The translations under genes and the position numbers were made by a program. A DNA stretch of 64,000 bases, from IMG/VR virus record IMGVR_UViG_3300050821_002847, positions 1 through 64,000 of that record, one strand, 5' to 3'. Shown one piece after another: positions 33,568 to 42,928 of the stretch (position 1 is the stretch's first letter; every line of letters begins with the position of its first letter). The notes beneath the pieces were generated by a model. The model worked only from the letters and a program-made list of their open reading frames with translations. It searched no databases and was not told where the DNA came from. Source of the stretch: a virus.

Positions 33568-36500
33568 ACATGCGACGATCATGGCTACTGCTACTCGTCA
33601 TCGCACTGCTAGCGGCTATTCCACTGTCCGCGCAGCAGCGACAATTCTCGACCATTATCTCCGTGCCAGAGCCCTTACCAAATTGCACCCCCGGCGGACT
33701 CGCTGCGGAGATGCCGGTGCTGTGGGATGTCACCTCCGCTGGGTTCAAGTTCTGCTCAGGGACGAACACATGGAGCCCTTTCCCTGCCAGCAGCGGTGGC
33801 GGCGGGGCGACGATTCAGACCAACGGGACCAGCAATGGATTGCAGAGTATCCTGAACTTTCAGAACGTTGGCGTGTTCTCATGGAGCAATCCCTCTTCCG
33901 GCAATGAGCAGCTTAACTTCTCCTCGCAGAGCGCCAATACTTTCATCGCCGCGCCGAACGGCTCCGCTGGAGTGCCCACTGCGCGAGCCATCGTGGCAGC
34001 GGACATCCCCGCCGGGACTTCCTGTGGGGCCAACCAATTCACCAACGGGATTCTCGCGGCTTTGGCTCCGTCCTGCACCCAGGTCAATTTCGTCAACTTG
34101 GCTGGAACAATCGCTCTCGGACAGACTCCCCTGACCACCAACGGCGATCTCCTATCGGTCAGCACCGGAGCACTCGCACGGGTAGGTTCAGCGGGAGGGC
34201 AGGACTTCCTGCTCCAAGGCGCGAACGCCGCCCTCCCCGTGTGGCTTGCCGTGAACAACTGTGGCAGCGCGACCCAAGCCCTGAGCTATTCGACTACCTC
34301 GCATGCCTTCGGGTGTCAGACGATCAGCGCGGGCACGGGGACGATCAACAACGCCTCACAGTTCAGCGCGGCGTACTATTCCTCCGCTGGGACTACCAAT
34401 GTTATCAGTGGCATCGCAGGGCCAACCACGCCGAGCATTCCCTTTATCTTTTGCTCCACGCCATCGGGAGGCGTAGCGACCGCTCCGGCATGGTGTATCC
34501 CGGGCGTGCCACTCAATGAGCAGACCTCCGCTAGCTACCCAGTCGTCGCCGGGGACCGCGAGAACCTGGATACGATGAACTTCGCCACTGCGGTCGCGGT
34601 ATCGCTGCCGCAGGCCGGGAGCGCGGGGTTCACCAACAATTTCAACTTCGCCCTGACGAATATCGGCGCGGGACTTGTGACCGTAACCCCCGGTGCGTCG
34701 AGCACTATCAACGGGAACGCCACGCAGATCGTGCCCAAGGGATGGTTCAGCTACATCTATTCGGACTATACGAACTACTTCGCGCTGACCGCACCGGACA
34801 TCTCGGACTTTCCGAATTGCGCGAATCCCTTGTCGTTTACGGCGGCGACGGGCGTGTTCAATTGCCTCGCCGGGACCAGCGGAGGGATACCGTATTTCTC
34901 GGCGGCGAACACGTGGGCGTCCTCGGGGGTGCTGACGGCGAATCTCCCGGTGATTGGCGGCGGTGCTGGCGCATCCCCCTCAGTCGGGACCGTGACGGGC
35001 AACACGACCGAGTTTGCCACGTGGACCGGCGCAACGACAGTCTCACGCTGCATCGACACCGATGCCAGCGGCAACCTACATATTACAGCGGCAGATTGCG
35101 GAGTCGGGACCACGGTGCCTATCTCGGGACTATTGCCTGCGACCGGGACAAACACCATCGACAACGCCGCATTGGAGCAGATATGGGAGTGGGAGCCTAC
35201 CTCTGGGACTCCGGGACTATTACTCACCGAGTCCGCCGCAAGCACAGGGGCAGGTCCAATCTTCGGCGTGACAACAATTGCGGGCTCACTGGCTAAGGCA
35301 ATGGTGATCCAAGGCACGGCACCGGCATCAGTAGCCTCCGCTCCTATAGCTCAGCCTGATTTAGCTGATTTCATTGCAGCCAAGGGCCAAGATGTGACTG
35401 GGATGAACACCGTCGGAGGTAATGGACAGGGCTTTAGTTGGACGGTAGGTGCGGCGGGCGCTTCAACAGGGACCGCGAACAGTGCCAGCGTTGGCCCTTG
35501 GAACGTGAATTTCGGTGGTATCCCCAACACCACCAAGACGCAATTCTGGGGCCAAGCTAACTTCAACTATGTGTTCCCACAGCCTTGGTCTTCGCAGGTA
35601 TTCTCTTACACTGGCAATACGAACTCCGGCGTGGGCGCGTCATCCGGGGCTGGCTTGTTTCTGAGCAACACGTCAGCGGCAAATATTGGAAGCGTTCCGA
35701 ACAATGGTCCGCCTCTATTTGGAACGTGGTCGCATTTGGACATCGGTGGTGTGGATACAAATGTCTCTACTCTGCTGAGCTTGGGACAGACCTGCACCTT
35801 GCCGACCAGCAACTCCTTCCCAGCTATCACTGGGGATGTTGGCGGGGCCGGAGGCTTTATCTGCAATATTTTGATGACACGAGGAATTAAGCCGGGAGTA
35901 GGCTACGCCTTCTGCTTGCAACCCGGCGGTGTTTGCATGATTGCTGATGTCGCGTCGAATCCCACCCTCGGGCAAGGCGGGAGGTTTGTAGGAACAGGTT
36001 CTAATGTGGCCCTTGGCGGCAACGTAAACTCTGGGCAGAATGGCGGCGTTATCATCCAAGCTAATAGCCCTGTAGGTTCCCAAGCTGATGTTGTGATTCC
36101 AAATCGCTCAAATGCTGGTGCCCTAAACATATTTGGTTTTACGAGCATCAATGCCGCAGGTGGCAATGGAATCCTCGACTGCGGAACAGTCTATGGCAAT
36201 ACATCGAGTGGTGGTTACTATACAGACCCGAGCAACACGCAGGGAGGCACGTGTATTTTCCGCGCAGGTAATGGCACCGGGACCGCGACCAGCGGCGACC
36301 TTCAGTTCCAGACTGCGCCTGGAGGTTCGTCTGGGGCTGGGCAAGACACGATGGTTACGCGAGGCGGCTGGAATGGGACGGGTGGGTATCCGGCTGCTGG
36401 AGGACTGATCGACGTAAGCCTTCCGGGGCAAATCTCTCTTACTGCTCAAACTGCGGCTATTAGCACTGCAACACTATGCTCTGGCACCACGGAAGGCCAG

Positions 36501-36839
36501 TGCAATCATGTTGGACAGTACCTGCTCAACTTCTCGTTCGTTGAGGACGGCACCGCCTGTGGCACTCCAGGAACGGGCGGAGTGACCTTCCTCCTGACTT
36601 GGACTGATGACAACGGCACGGTGCACTCGGCGGTGTCACTTGGGATGGATGATGCCTCGGCCATCAACACCGTATCACAAACCTTCCATTTTCAGACTTC
36701 TCTCGGAGCCGCATGGGGCAGTGGACAGTTCGTATTCTCATCCAATGGCTCAGTAGTGCAATATGCTACAGGATACACCGCGTGTGGTGTCGGTACGGGT
36801 TCGTACCGGCTTAAGGCTACAGTGACAAGGTTGCAATAA
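33564..36839 (+). CDS. large fibre-like protein with Sec signal peptide
   Basis: 1091 aa from ATG 33564 (ATGA overlap; ATG 33570 is possible). Residues 4-23 are a Sec signal (RRSWLLLLVIALLAAIPLSA) with cleavage before QQ. A fibre-like segment TTNGDLLSVSTGALARVG lies at about 193-210 and a beta-sandwich module ends the protein (TWTDDNGTVHSAVSL, near 1020). Gly/Thr/Ser/Asn-rich beta structure throughout suggests a spike or adhesin. The export signal is unexpected in a virion operon. Confidence 0.6.
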   Translation: MNMRRSWLLLLVIALLAAIPLSAQQRQFSTIISVPEPLPNCTPGGLAAEMPVLWDVTSAGFKFCSGTNTWSPFPASSGGGGATIQTNGTSNGLQSILNFQNVGVFSWSNPSSGNEQLNFSSQSANTFIAAPNGSAGVPTARAIVAADIPAGTSCGANQFTNGILAALAPSCTQVNFVNLAGTIALGQTPLTTNGDLLSVSTGALARVGSAGGQDFLLQGANAALPVWLAVNNCGSATQALSYSTTSHAFGCQTISAGTGTINNASQFSAAYYSSAGTTNVISGIAGPTTPSIPFIFCSTPSGGVATAPAWCIPGVPLNEQTSASYPVVAGDRENLDTMNFATAVAVSLPQAGSAGFTNNFNFALTNIGAGLVTVTPGASSTINGNATQIVPKGWFSYIYSDYTNYFALTAPDISDFPNCANPLSFTAATGVFNCLAGTSGGIPYFSAANTWASSGVLTANLPVIGGGAGASPSVGTVTGNTTEFATWTGATTVSRCIDTDASGNLHITAADCGVGTTVPISGLLPATGTNTIDNAALEQIWEWEPTSGTPGLLLTESAASTGAGPIFGVTTIAGSLAKAMVIQGTAPASVASAPIAQPDLADFIAAKGQDVTGMNTVGGNGQGFSWTVGAAGASTGTANSASVGPWNVNFGGIPNTTKTQFWGQANFNYVFPQPWSSQVFSYTGNTNSGVGASSGAGLFLSNTSAANIGSVPNNGPPLFGTWSHLDIGGVDTNVSTLLSLGQTCTLPTSNSFPAITGDVGGAGGFICNILMTRGIKPGVGYAFCLQPGGVCMIADVASNPTLGQGGRFVGTGSNVALGGNVNSGQNGGVIIQANSPVGSQADVVIPNRSNAGALNIFGFTSINAAGGNGILDCGTVYGNTSSGGYYTDPSNTQGGTCIFRAGNGTGTATSGDLQFQTAPGGSSGAGQDTMVTRGGWNGTGGYPAAGGLIDVSLPGQISLTAQTAAISTATLCSGTTEGQCNHVGQYLLNFSFVEDGTACGTPGTGGVTFLLTWTDDNGTVHSAVSLGMDDASAINTVSQTFHFQTSLGAAWGSGQFVFSSNGSVVQYATGYTACGVGTGSYRLKATVTRLQ

Positions 36840-36840
36840 G

Positions 36841-39800
36841 ATGAGGCGGCTGTTCTATATATTCTCATTGCTCCTTCTACCTTGTCTTCCGGCACGTGCG
36901 CAGTTCGATGACTTTGAAGGACTAATTTCCGTCCCATGCTCCGCGAATCCGCATACGCTCGCCTTCACGACCGGAAGCCAGAGCACGACGACGCAGACTC
37001 TCACGATCACCGGAGCCAGCCCAAGCGCAACTTGGCAGGCCAATCATGCTTACTCCTTCGGATCGTGGATTCTAGACCCTGCTAAGCACTGGCAGAAGGT
37101 CATCATTGCCGGAACGAGCGGTGGCTCTCAGCCTACCTTTAACGACTCCGGTAATGCCACCACTGATGGCACCGCTGAAGAGATGGACTGGGGACCAGCG
37201 ATTGCTGTGAATGAGCCCATGCGAATTACAGGCACTGGTACGGCGATGGATTGGGCCTTCACAAACAACACCGATCTCAAGGCAGGCGAGAGCATCGTCG
37301 CGACGGTAAATCTAGGGACTGAGGTTGTCACACTCACTGCCGCAGCCTCGCATACCGTGGCGGGGCCTGTCTCTGGAACCATCGTCTCTGGGCGAGAATA
37401 TATATCGCAGGCCGTCTCCACGCCCTTCGGCACCGGCCCGCAGCAATGCACCACCGAGGGCCATTGGTTCTTCGAACAGGGCATTGGTGCGATGTGCGCT
37501 AACCAGAACGCTCAGTGCAATGGCATCACGGGATTCTTGGCCAAATATGGCACTACCTGCGCCGGTGCGGCGGTCGAACAGACGCTGATCCAGTCGATGA
37601 ACTTCAACTCGATTGGAGAGCTTTCCGAGACGGCATACCTGCACGACGCTGGAGGGTTGTGTGCTACCAATGTCCATCTGCCCAGCAGTCAAACCTTGAA
37701 CGGGCCGGGGGCCTTATATCCAACCGCCAATCTGGGCGGCTATATATCTCAGCCAGTCAAGGACCTCCGCGATTTGACACCTCCCACTTACAATACTCAA
37801 GGCTCGGCGGAGCATGGCGTCGTTGACGCTTTGGACCCGCGTTTAGCAACCGCTGTCTTGCAATTCGTCCAGCATTTCAACAACAGTTATATCCAGATGT
37901 ACTCGTCGCCATGGATGGGACGGCATAATAGCGATGACACCGACTATATTGGATTTTCAAACGCAGGCTGGAACTTCCATCCATCGGTGTCCCAATCAAC
38001 CGACGCAGACAGCGCATATATCGTTCTGGTCTCCAACCCCCTAGCCAGTGTGACAAAGAACGTAAACTTTTATGGAGGTTCGCTGAATCTCCCATTCCTC
38101 TATGCCGACCCGGTGAATTACTTCAAAGACCCAATGGTCTCGGTACCGACGACTTGCGCGGACTACAACGATAGCACGCATGGCATCTGCTCCTTAGATA
38201 GTTACCTCGCGCAGATCAATGGCAACTCACTGACGGCTTTGAACATACGCTATGGCTCCAGCTACTCGACCCTCCTTTCGAGTGGCACCGAATACGGCTA
38301 CAGTAGCCCGGTCAGTTCTTGGTACACCAATGGCGGAGCACCCACAGTCATCTGCACCGGCACAGGCTCAAGCGCGAGTTGCACTGGAACGCTTAATATC
38401 GGAAGTATGGGTATATCCAGACGCTCCGTTGAGATTCTCTACACACCCAGCGGTGGAAGCCCAGTCATCGTCGGGGGAGACTTAGCCAATGGGCTTCTCT
38501 ACACTGCCGGACGCTGGAAGGGCAATATTGGCGTCTGTACGGGGCTGATCGTCACGGATTCCAACGGAGACTTAGAGCAGCTTACCAAGACGGGATGCCC
38601 TGCAGGTACGACGACCAACTCCGATCCCCCTTGGCCCTCCGCTGCGGCTTGTCCTGGAACGATCACAACCGATAGCAATAGCCTGACATGGAAGTGCTTA
38701 GGTCCAGGGCTGACCACGACCAGCGGGGCGACGACCTCGACCGTCACATATGCCACCGGAGCCGTAACTCTAAATGCAAATCAGACGATTCCCAACGGGG
38801 CGGTTTATTCGGCAGCCTACGTAACCGACGGATGGGGACTGGGCACTGGGCTATTAGATGAAGCTGGACAGAACTCTTGGGCCAGCACCACTGGAGCCGT
38901 CTGTCCTGTGGTGCCTCCTGCTTATCAGGCGAGCCGTGCTTACACTATCACCGACGAGATCACCGATCCTACGAGTGGGTCGTGGCAAGTAGCAATGTCT
39001 AATTTCACCTCCGCCGGAGGAGTGACCTTCTCGAATGTCGCCAGCACGCTGACAAACGACGGCGCAACTACAGGCGCATGGATGAGCCTTGGCAAGGGTG
39101 TCTGTCAGACCGGAGGAGATTTCGGTGCTCCCACGATGAATACTAATCTAGGGACGGACATTGAGGCGTGGATTGCGCAAATGGCCGCGCAGTGGATGCT
39201 CTCGACGACCGGACAGTACCGGCAGATTTTCCCCGACTTCCCTGATTTTGGCCCTGACAATACAGGCACGAGGTGGACTCCGCCACGGCAAGGGGTGCTC
39301 CAAGCAGCTAATCTATATCTTGACGGCATATTCCATCAGACTTCGATGTTCGACCCGGCGCAGGAATACCAATCGGCTATCAAGTACCAGTTCGTAACAC
39401 GATATTTCCAAGGGCCAATCGTGGCGTTTCAGACCATTCGCTCCACGCAGAGTCCGAGCGGGAATTGCTCGGTTGGCGGGACGGATTGCTTCCCGACACA
39501 GCAGGCACGTGGAGAGCATTGGTATATATCCGCGTCGAACATGCTGAATAAGCTGAGCTTCAACGGAACACAGCAGAACGCGGGAAATGTTTGGTGGGAA
39601 TCTCACACCGGGGACAGTCCATCGACGAACTGGGGACTAATTACGGCGAAGGATAATCTCTTCAATGGAGTCGAGGATGTGACAGCCACGGTCACCTGCT
39701 CGGTGCCGAGACATTTATTTAATTGTGGAGGTGAGTCCAGTGCGTCGTGGAATGGGTCGAGCCTGTTCTCGGATGTGCTAAATCCGACCAGTGGCAACGC

Positions 39801-39861
39801 TCTGTGGTTCAGTGCTCCGATTACGCCCACATCTGGGACGCCAATAGGACGGCTTCCATAG
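36841..39861 (+). CDS. secreted glycoside-hydrolase-like protein, 1006 aa
   Basis: Sec signal RRLFYIFSLLLLPCLPARA (2-20), then QFDDFEG. Between about 230 and 370, FLAKYGTTCAGAAVEQTLIQ, SMNFNSIGELSE and later SPWMGRHNSDDTDYIGFS recall (beta/alpha)8 glycosidases of agarase/beta-galactosidase-like type, in which a helix carrying a mature WGFNTIG-like motif precedes a loop with acidic residues. Beta domains follow. It could degrade a surface or soil polysaccharide for access to the host. The enzymatic call is tentative. Confidence 0.4.
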   Translation: MRRLFYIFSLLLLPCLPARAQFDDFEGLISVPCSANPHTLAFTTGSQSTTTQTLTITGASPSATWQANHAYSFGSWILDPAKHWQKVIIAGTSGGSQPTFNDSGNATTDGTAEEMDWGPAIAVNEPMRITGTGTAMDWAFTNNTDLKAGESIVATVNLGTEVVTLTAAASHTVAGPVSGTIVSGREYISQAVSTPFGTGPQQCTTEGHWFFEQGIGAMCANQNAQCNGITGFLAKYGTTCAGAAVEQTLIQSMNFNSIGELSETAYLHDAGGLCATNVHLPSSQTLNGPGALYPTANLGGYISQPVKDLRDLTPPTYNTQGSAEHGVVDALDPRLATAVLQFVQHFNNSYIQMYSSPWMGRHNSDDTDYIGFSNAGWNFHPSVSQSTDADSAYIVLVSNPLASVTKNVNFYGGSLNLPFLYADPVNYFKDPMVSVPTTCADYNDSTHGICSLDSYLAQINGNSLTALNIRYGSSYSTLLSSGTEYGYSSPVSSWYTNGGAPTVICTGTGSSASCTGTLNIGSMGISRRSVEILYTPSGGSPVIVGGDLANGLLYTAGRWKGNIGVCTGLIVTDSNGDLEQLTKTGCPAGTTTNSDPPWPSAAACPGTITTDSNSLTWKCLGPGLTTTSGATTSTVTYATGAVTLNANQTIPNGAVYSAAYVTDGWGLGTGLLDEAGQNSWASTTGAVCPVVPPAYQASRAYTITDEITDPTSGSWQVAMSNFTSAGGVTFSNVASTLTNDGATTGAWMSLGKGVCQTGGDFGAPTMNTNLGTDIEAWIAQMAAQWMLSTTGQYRQIFPDFPDFGPDNTGTRWTPPRQGVLQAANLYLDGIFHQTSMFDPAQEYQSAIKYQFVTRYFQGPIVAFQTIRSTQSPSGNCSVGGTDCFPTQQARGEHWYISASNMLNKLSFNGTQQNAGNVWWESHTGDSPSTNWGLITAKDNLFNGVEDVTATVTCSVPRHLFNCGGESSASWNGSSLFSDVLNPTSGNALWFSAPITPTSGTPIGRLP

Positions 39862-39880
39862 GGGAGAATAGAGGTATAGA

Positions 39881-40333
39881 ATGCGCGGAGGAGGGAATAT
39901 GCGGACGAAAGCCTTGGCATCAGGAGTAGTGGCGGTTCTGGGTATGGCTGGAGTGGCCTTCACCATCCACAAGATCGACGTACGCCCGGTCGTGGCAGCA
40001 CCAGCGGTGCAGTATCTCCCGGCGGGAGCAATCGCCGCGCCCCCGCAACTGCTGGAGCAATACGACAAGTACGACGCCCTGCTCAAGCAGATCGACAAGA
40101 TGTGCCAGAAGAAGTCCATGGATAACGTCGCCGACGCCACCATCTGCGAGAATGTGCTCATCGGCGAGATGCGCGCGCAGGTCCGCGTAGGGTTCCAGTT
40201 CGATCCGGCGTCGCGGAGCCTTGCGCCGATTCCCTCGCAGCCTGCCACTCCACCGCAGCCACAGCAGATACCGCCGCCGTCCGGGGTAGCGCCAGCGAAG
40301 GTTCCGACCGCACCGTCCGCACCGGGAAGATGA
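39881..40333 (+). CDS. membrane-anchored hypothetical protein, 150 aa
   Basis: Two starts are possible: ATG 39881 (AGAGG six bases before) and ATG 39899 (GGAGG four bases before). A hydrophobic segment (ALASGVVAVLGMAGVAFTIH) at about 11-30 is followed by a helical, Cys-containing domain and a Pro/Ala/Gln-rich tail. It is unrecognised and likely anchored in the inner membrane. Confidence 0.55.
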   Translation: MRGGGNMRTKALASGVVAVLGMAGVAFTIHKIDVRPVVAAPAVQYLPAGAIAAPPQLLEQYDKYDALLKQIDKMCQKKSMDNVADATICENVLIGEMRAQVRVGFQFDPASRSLAPIPSQPATPPQPQQIPPPSGVAPAKVPTAPSAPGR

Positions 40334-40716
40334 ACGAGATTAACTATCGGTGGATTCACGGCCCGCAAGCCTCGCAGGAGGACTGGGAAAAGATAGAATT
40401 GCTCTTGGCGTCGCGCGGATGGATTAGCCTAAACAGGCCCACGTCGTCGATTCTGATCGCAGAGGACGACGATGGCATCGCAGGGTTTCATATTTTCCAA
40501 TTCTTGCCCTACGCCGGACCATTGTTCGTGCGGCCATCAGCACGAGGAAAGGGCGTGGCGGAGAAGCTCGCAGACGACATGCTGGAGGCGCTCGCGCAGG
40601 CTCAGGCGAGAGGCTTCATAGTCATCGCGGACTCGCCGCACAGCGCAAAGCTCTGCCGAGATCGCGGGATGAATGAACTCAAGTCACCTGTGTTCGTAAT
40701 GGGAGGGGAGGGTTAG
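40330..40716 (+). CDS. GNAT-family acetyltransferase-like protein
   Basis: A 128-aa protein with ILIAEDDDGIAGFHIF, LFVRPSARGKGVAEKLADDM (about 66-85, the acetyl-CoA pyrophosphate loop with RGKG) and a short C-terminal fold. It overlaps the previous gene as ATGA. It is smaller than many GNAT enzymes but keeps the central motif. It may modify a virion or host protein. It lies between fibre and internal virion genes. Confidence 0.65.
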   Translation: MNEINYRWIHGPQASQEDWEKIELLLASRGWISLNRPTSSILIAEDDDGIAGFHIFQFLPYAGPLFVRPSARGKGVAEKLADDMLEALAQAQARGFIVIADSPHSAKLCRDRGMNELKSPVFVMGGEG

Positions 40717-40718
40717 CC

Positions 40719-41306
40719 GTGAGCGGGTTCCTCGGGATCGGCCAGAATAAGCCAGAGAAGCAGGCGTATGGCGAGCTAGGAAACGTATTCAACTTCGCAT
40801 TGCCTCTAGCGCAGAGCACATCCAGCGCGGGCGCGGGCACCACGAAGGCCGGGCTCTCTACAGTCGGCGCTGGGCTGAATACCCTCAGCGGACCTCTGGC
40901 GTATTTCCAGAAATTGATGAGCGGCAACCGTCCCGCAATGGAGCAGGCGGTCGCGCCGGAAGCGAACGCGGCGCGGGCGAGTTCGGATGCGGCGGCGAGG
41001 AATCAGGCCGCGATGGGCACCGCGCGAGGCGGCGGGACTGCCGGAGGGAATCAGCAGCGACATACGGATGTGATGGCACAGATAGATAATCTATTATTCG
41101 GCGCAAGGCCAGCGGCGGCGAAGGCGACGACGGACATCGGCACTACGCAGTCGCAGATTGGCCTCGGAGAGTCGCAGGTGGGCAATCAGCAACTCATGGA
41201 AGCGTTACAGTCGCTAGGACTTGGGACGAGCGCCGCCGGGACTACGGGGCAGATGGGGCTGGGACAGAGTTCGCAACTCTCTGATATGTTCAAAGTGCTC
41301 GTGTAA
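40719..41306 (+). CDS. putative internal virion protein, 195 aa
   Basis: GTG 40719 follows the GNAT gene by two bases. The sequence is Ala/Gly/Gln-rich and helical (FFNFALPLAQ-like N-terminus, then GTARGGGTAGGNQQRHTDVM), the style of podovirus ejection or internal core proteins. It shares its stop/start (TAATG) with the next gene. Function inferred from position and composition. Confidence 0.5.
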   Translation: MSGFLGIGQNKPEKQAYGELGNVFNFALPLAQSTSSAGAGTTKAGLSTVGAGLNTLSGPLAYFQKLMSGNRPAMEQAVAPEANAARASSDAAARNQAAMGTARGGGTAGGNQQRHTDVMAQIDNLLFGARPAAAKATTDIGTTQSQIGLGESQVGNQQLMEALQSLGLGTSAAGTTGQMGLGQSSQLSDMFKVLV

Positions 41307-42928
41307 TGGGACTATTAACTGATTGGTTGATGGAGCGGTCCCGTGCGAACCGCGAGAAGCAGAACGCACTCTCGGAGACGCAGGCACAGACTTATCTGGA
41401 GGCTATCAAGTCCGGGAGGCTCAGTCCTGAGGGATTGCAGTACGCCAATCAGCAACTAGAGAAGCTGCTGGGCGCAAAGGGCGCGGGGGATGTCTCCAAG
41501 CAGTCCAAGGGATTATTCCAGAGATTCGGACAGATCGTCACCGCGCTCCATGGGCATTCGCAGCAGCCGCAGGGCCAAGGGCAAGGCCAGCAGAAGATGG
41601 GGAGCGTAGGTCCTCCGCCGTCGCCGGTCAAGGGGGACGAAGGCGCGAAGGCTCCAGCGGGCGGGGCGGGTGCGACCGGCACGAGTGCAAATATGGGAGG
41701 CGTATCGCCGCCGCCATCGTTCGCCTCAGTGATGGGAGAGGCGTTCCCGTCGCCCGACAAACTCGCCGCCGAGAAGACCTCGCAGGATGTCACGCGCAAC
41801 ACGGCGCTGAACGACGCTGAGATGGAGCAGCGCAAAAAGGCGGCGGCAACGGCAGGGCTCGCGCCGGGGTCGCCGGAGTTCCAAGAGTTCATGTCCACTG
41901 GAAAGTACCCTTCGCTGAGATTCCCATCGACCAAGACTTATGTAGGGCCAGACGGCAAGACCTTCACCGGGACTCCTGACTTGTCTGGGAGGATTACGGA
42001 TGTAGACAGCGGGCAGGTCGTGCCGGGGGCGACGGCAGTTACTGCGGGGATGCTCTCTGCGCCACAGGTGAAGACAGATAACGGTGGTGTGCCGTTTGCT
42101 ATCCAGCGGCAGGGTAAGACGCTGACGCCAGATTCGCCTGAATGGTCCGATACCGACCAGAAGCTACTAGACGCTGCGAGGGCTGCCTACGAGAAAGGCG
42201 AGAAGGACAAGGCCGCACTGTCCGCCAAGCGACAGTCCTACTTCGGGAGTCTCCCGCAGGGCGTGCTCGTCAAGAAGGACGATCCAGCGAAGGGGCTCAA
42301 GGCCGGGGAGCTTGCGTTCGTGTCGCGGCAGGAGGCGGCGGATCACCCGGACAGGTATGCTCCGCCCGCGCAGGGCGATCAGTCGCTCATGGCCAACGCG
42401 CGCTTTGGGGAGATTCAGCAGACGGTGGATTTCCTGAATGATGCTATTGCGAAATTGCCGGACGAGGCTTGGGATGACACCAGCCGCGCACAGATCGCCT
42501 ATGTACTGCGGTCGCCGGACCCAAGCTCTGCGATGAATCAGTTCCTGAAGTCCGAAGCCTCCAAGGGATTATCGGAGGCGCAAGTGAACTATGTGACCGC
42601 GCTCGCGTCGATGGTCGAGTCGGCGCAGGCCATGACTTCGTTGCAGGGGATAGGACAGCGCGGGTCGGATAAGCTGCGGGCGACGATCACGGCCATGCTG
42701 CCCAGCGGCGCGACGCCGACGCGGACGTGGGCGCAGCGGCAGATGAAATTGTTCCAGGCGGAGATGGACCAACTGAAGCGCGGCGTGCCATCGCTCGGAG
42801 GATTGACATCTCCAGCGAAGGGGATACCTCCGCCGCCCGGAGCCGCGCCGCGCGACGCCGCTGGATATCTGAATTATCTGAGACAGAAGAAAGCCGCTGC
42901 CAATGGCTCTCCCACCTCCGCCCAATAA
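41306..42928 (+). CDS. putative internal virion protein, 540 aa
   Basis: A helical N-terminus (RSRANREKQNALSETQAQTY), a Pro/Gly/Gln-rich linker (about 75-140, with a QGQGQGQQ run), a central domain with GKTFTGTPDLSGRITD and a helical C-terminal part (about 360-500). This layout of helices and disordered linkers fits an ejection-protein component stored in the head. The stop lies inside the next gene. Confidence 0.5.
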   Translation: MGLLTDWLMERSRANREKQNALSETQAQTYLEAIKSGRLSPEGLQYANQQLEKLLGAKGAGDVSKQSKGLFQRFGQIVTALHGHSQQPQGQGQGQQKMGSVGPPPSPVKGDEGAKAPAGGAGATGTSANMGGVSPPPSFASVMGEAFPSPDKLAAEKTSQDVTRNTALNDAEMEQRKKAAATAGLAPGSPEFQEFMSTGKYPSLRFPSTKTYVGPDGKTFTGTPDLSGRITDVDSGQVVPGATAVTAGMLSAPQVKTDNGGVPFAIQRQGKTLTPDSPEWSDTDQKLLDAARAAYEKGEKDKAALSAKRQSYFGSLPQGVLVKKDDPAKGLKAGELAFVSRQEAADHPDRYAPPAQGDQSLMANARFGEIQQTVDFLNDAIAKLPDEAWDDTSRAQIAYVLRSPDPSSAMNQFLKSEASKGLSEAQVNYVTALASMVESAQAMTSLQGIGQRGSDKLRATITAMLPSGATPTRTWAQRQMKLFQAEMDQLKRGVPSLGGLTSPAKGIPPPPGAAPRDAAGYLNYLRQKKAAANGSPTSAQ

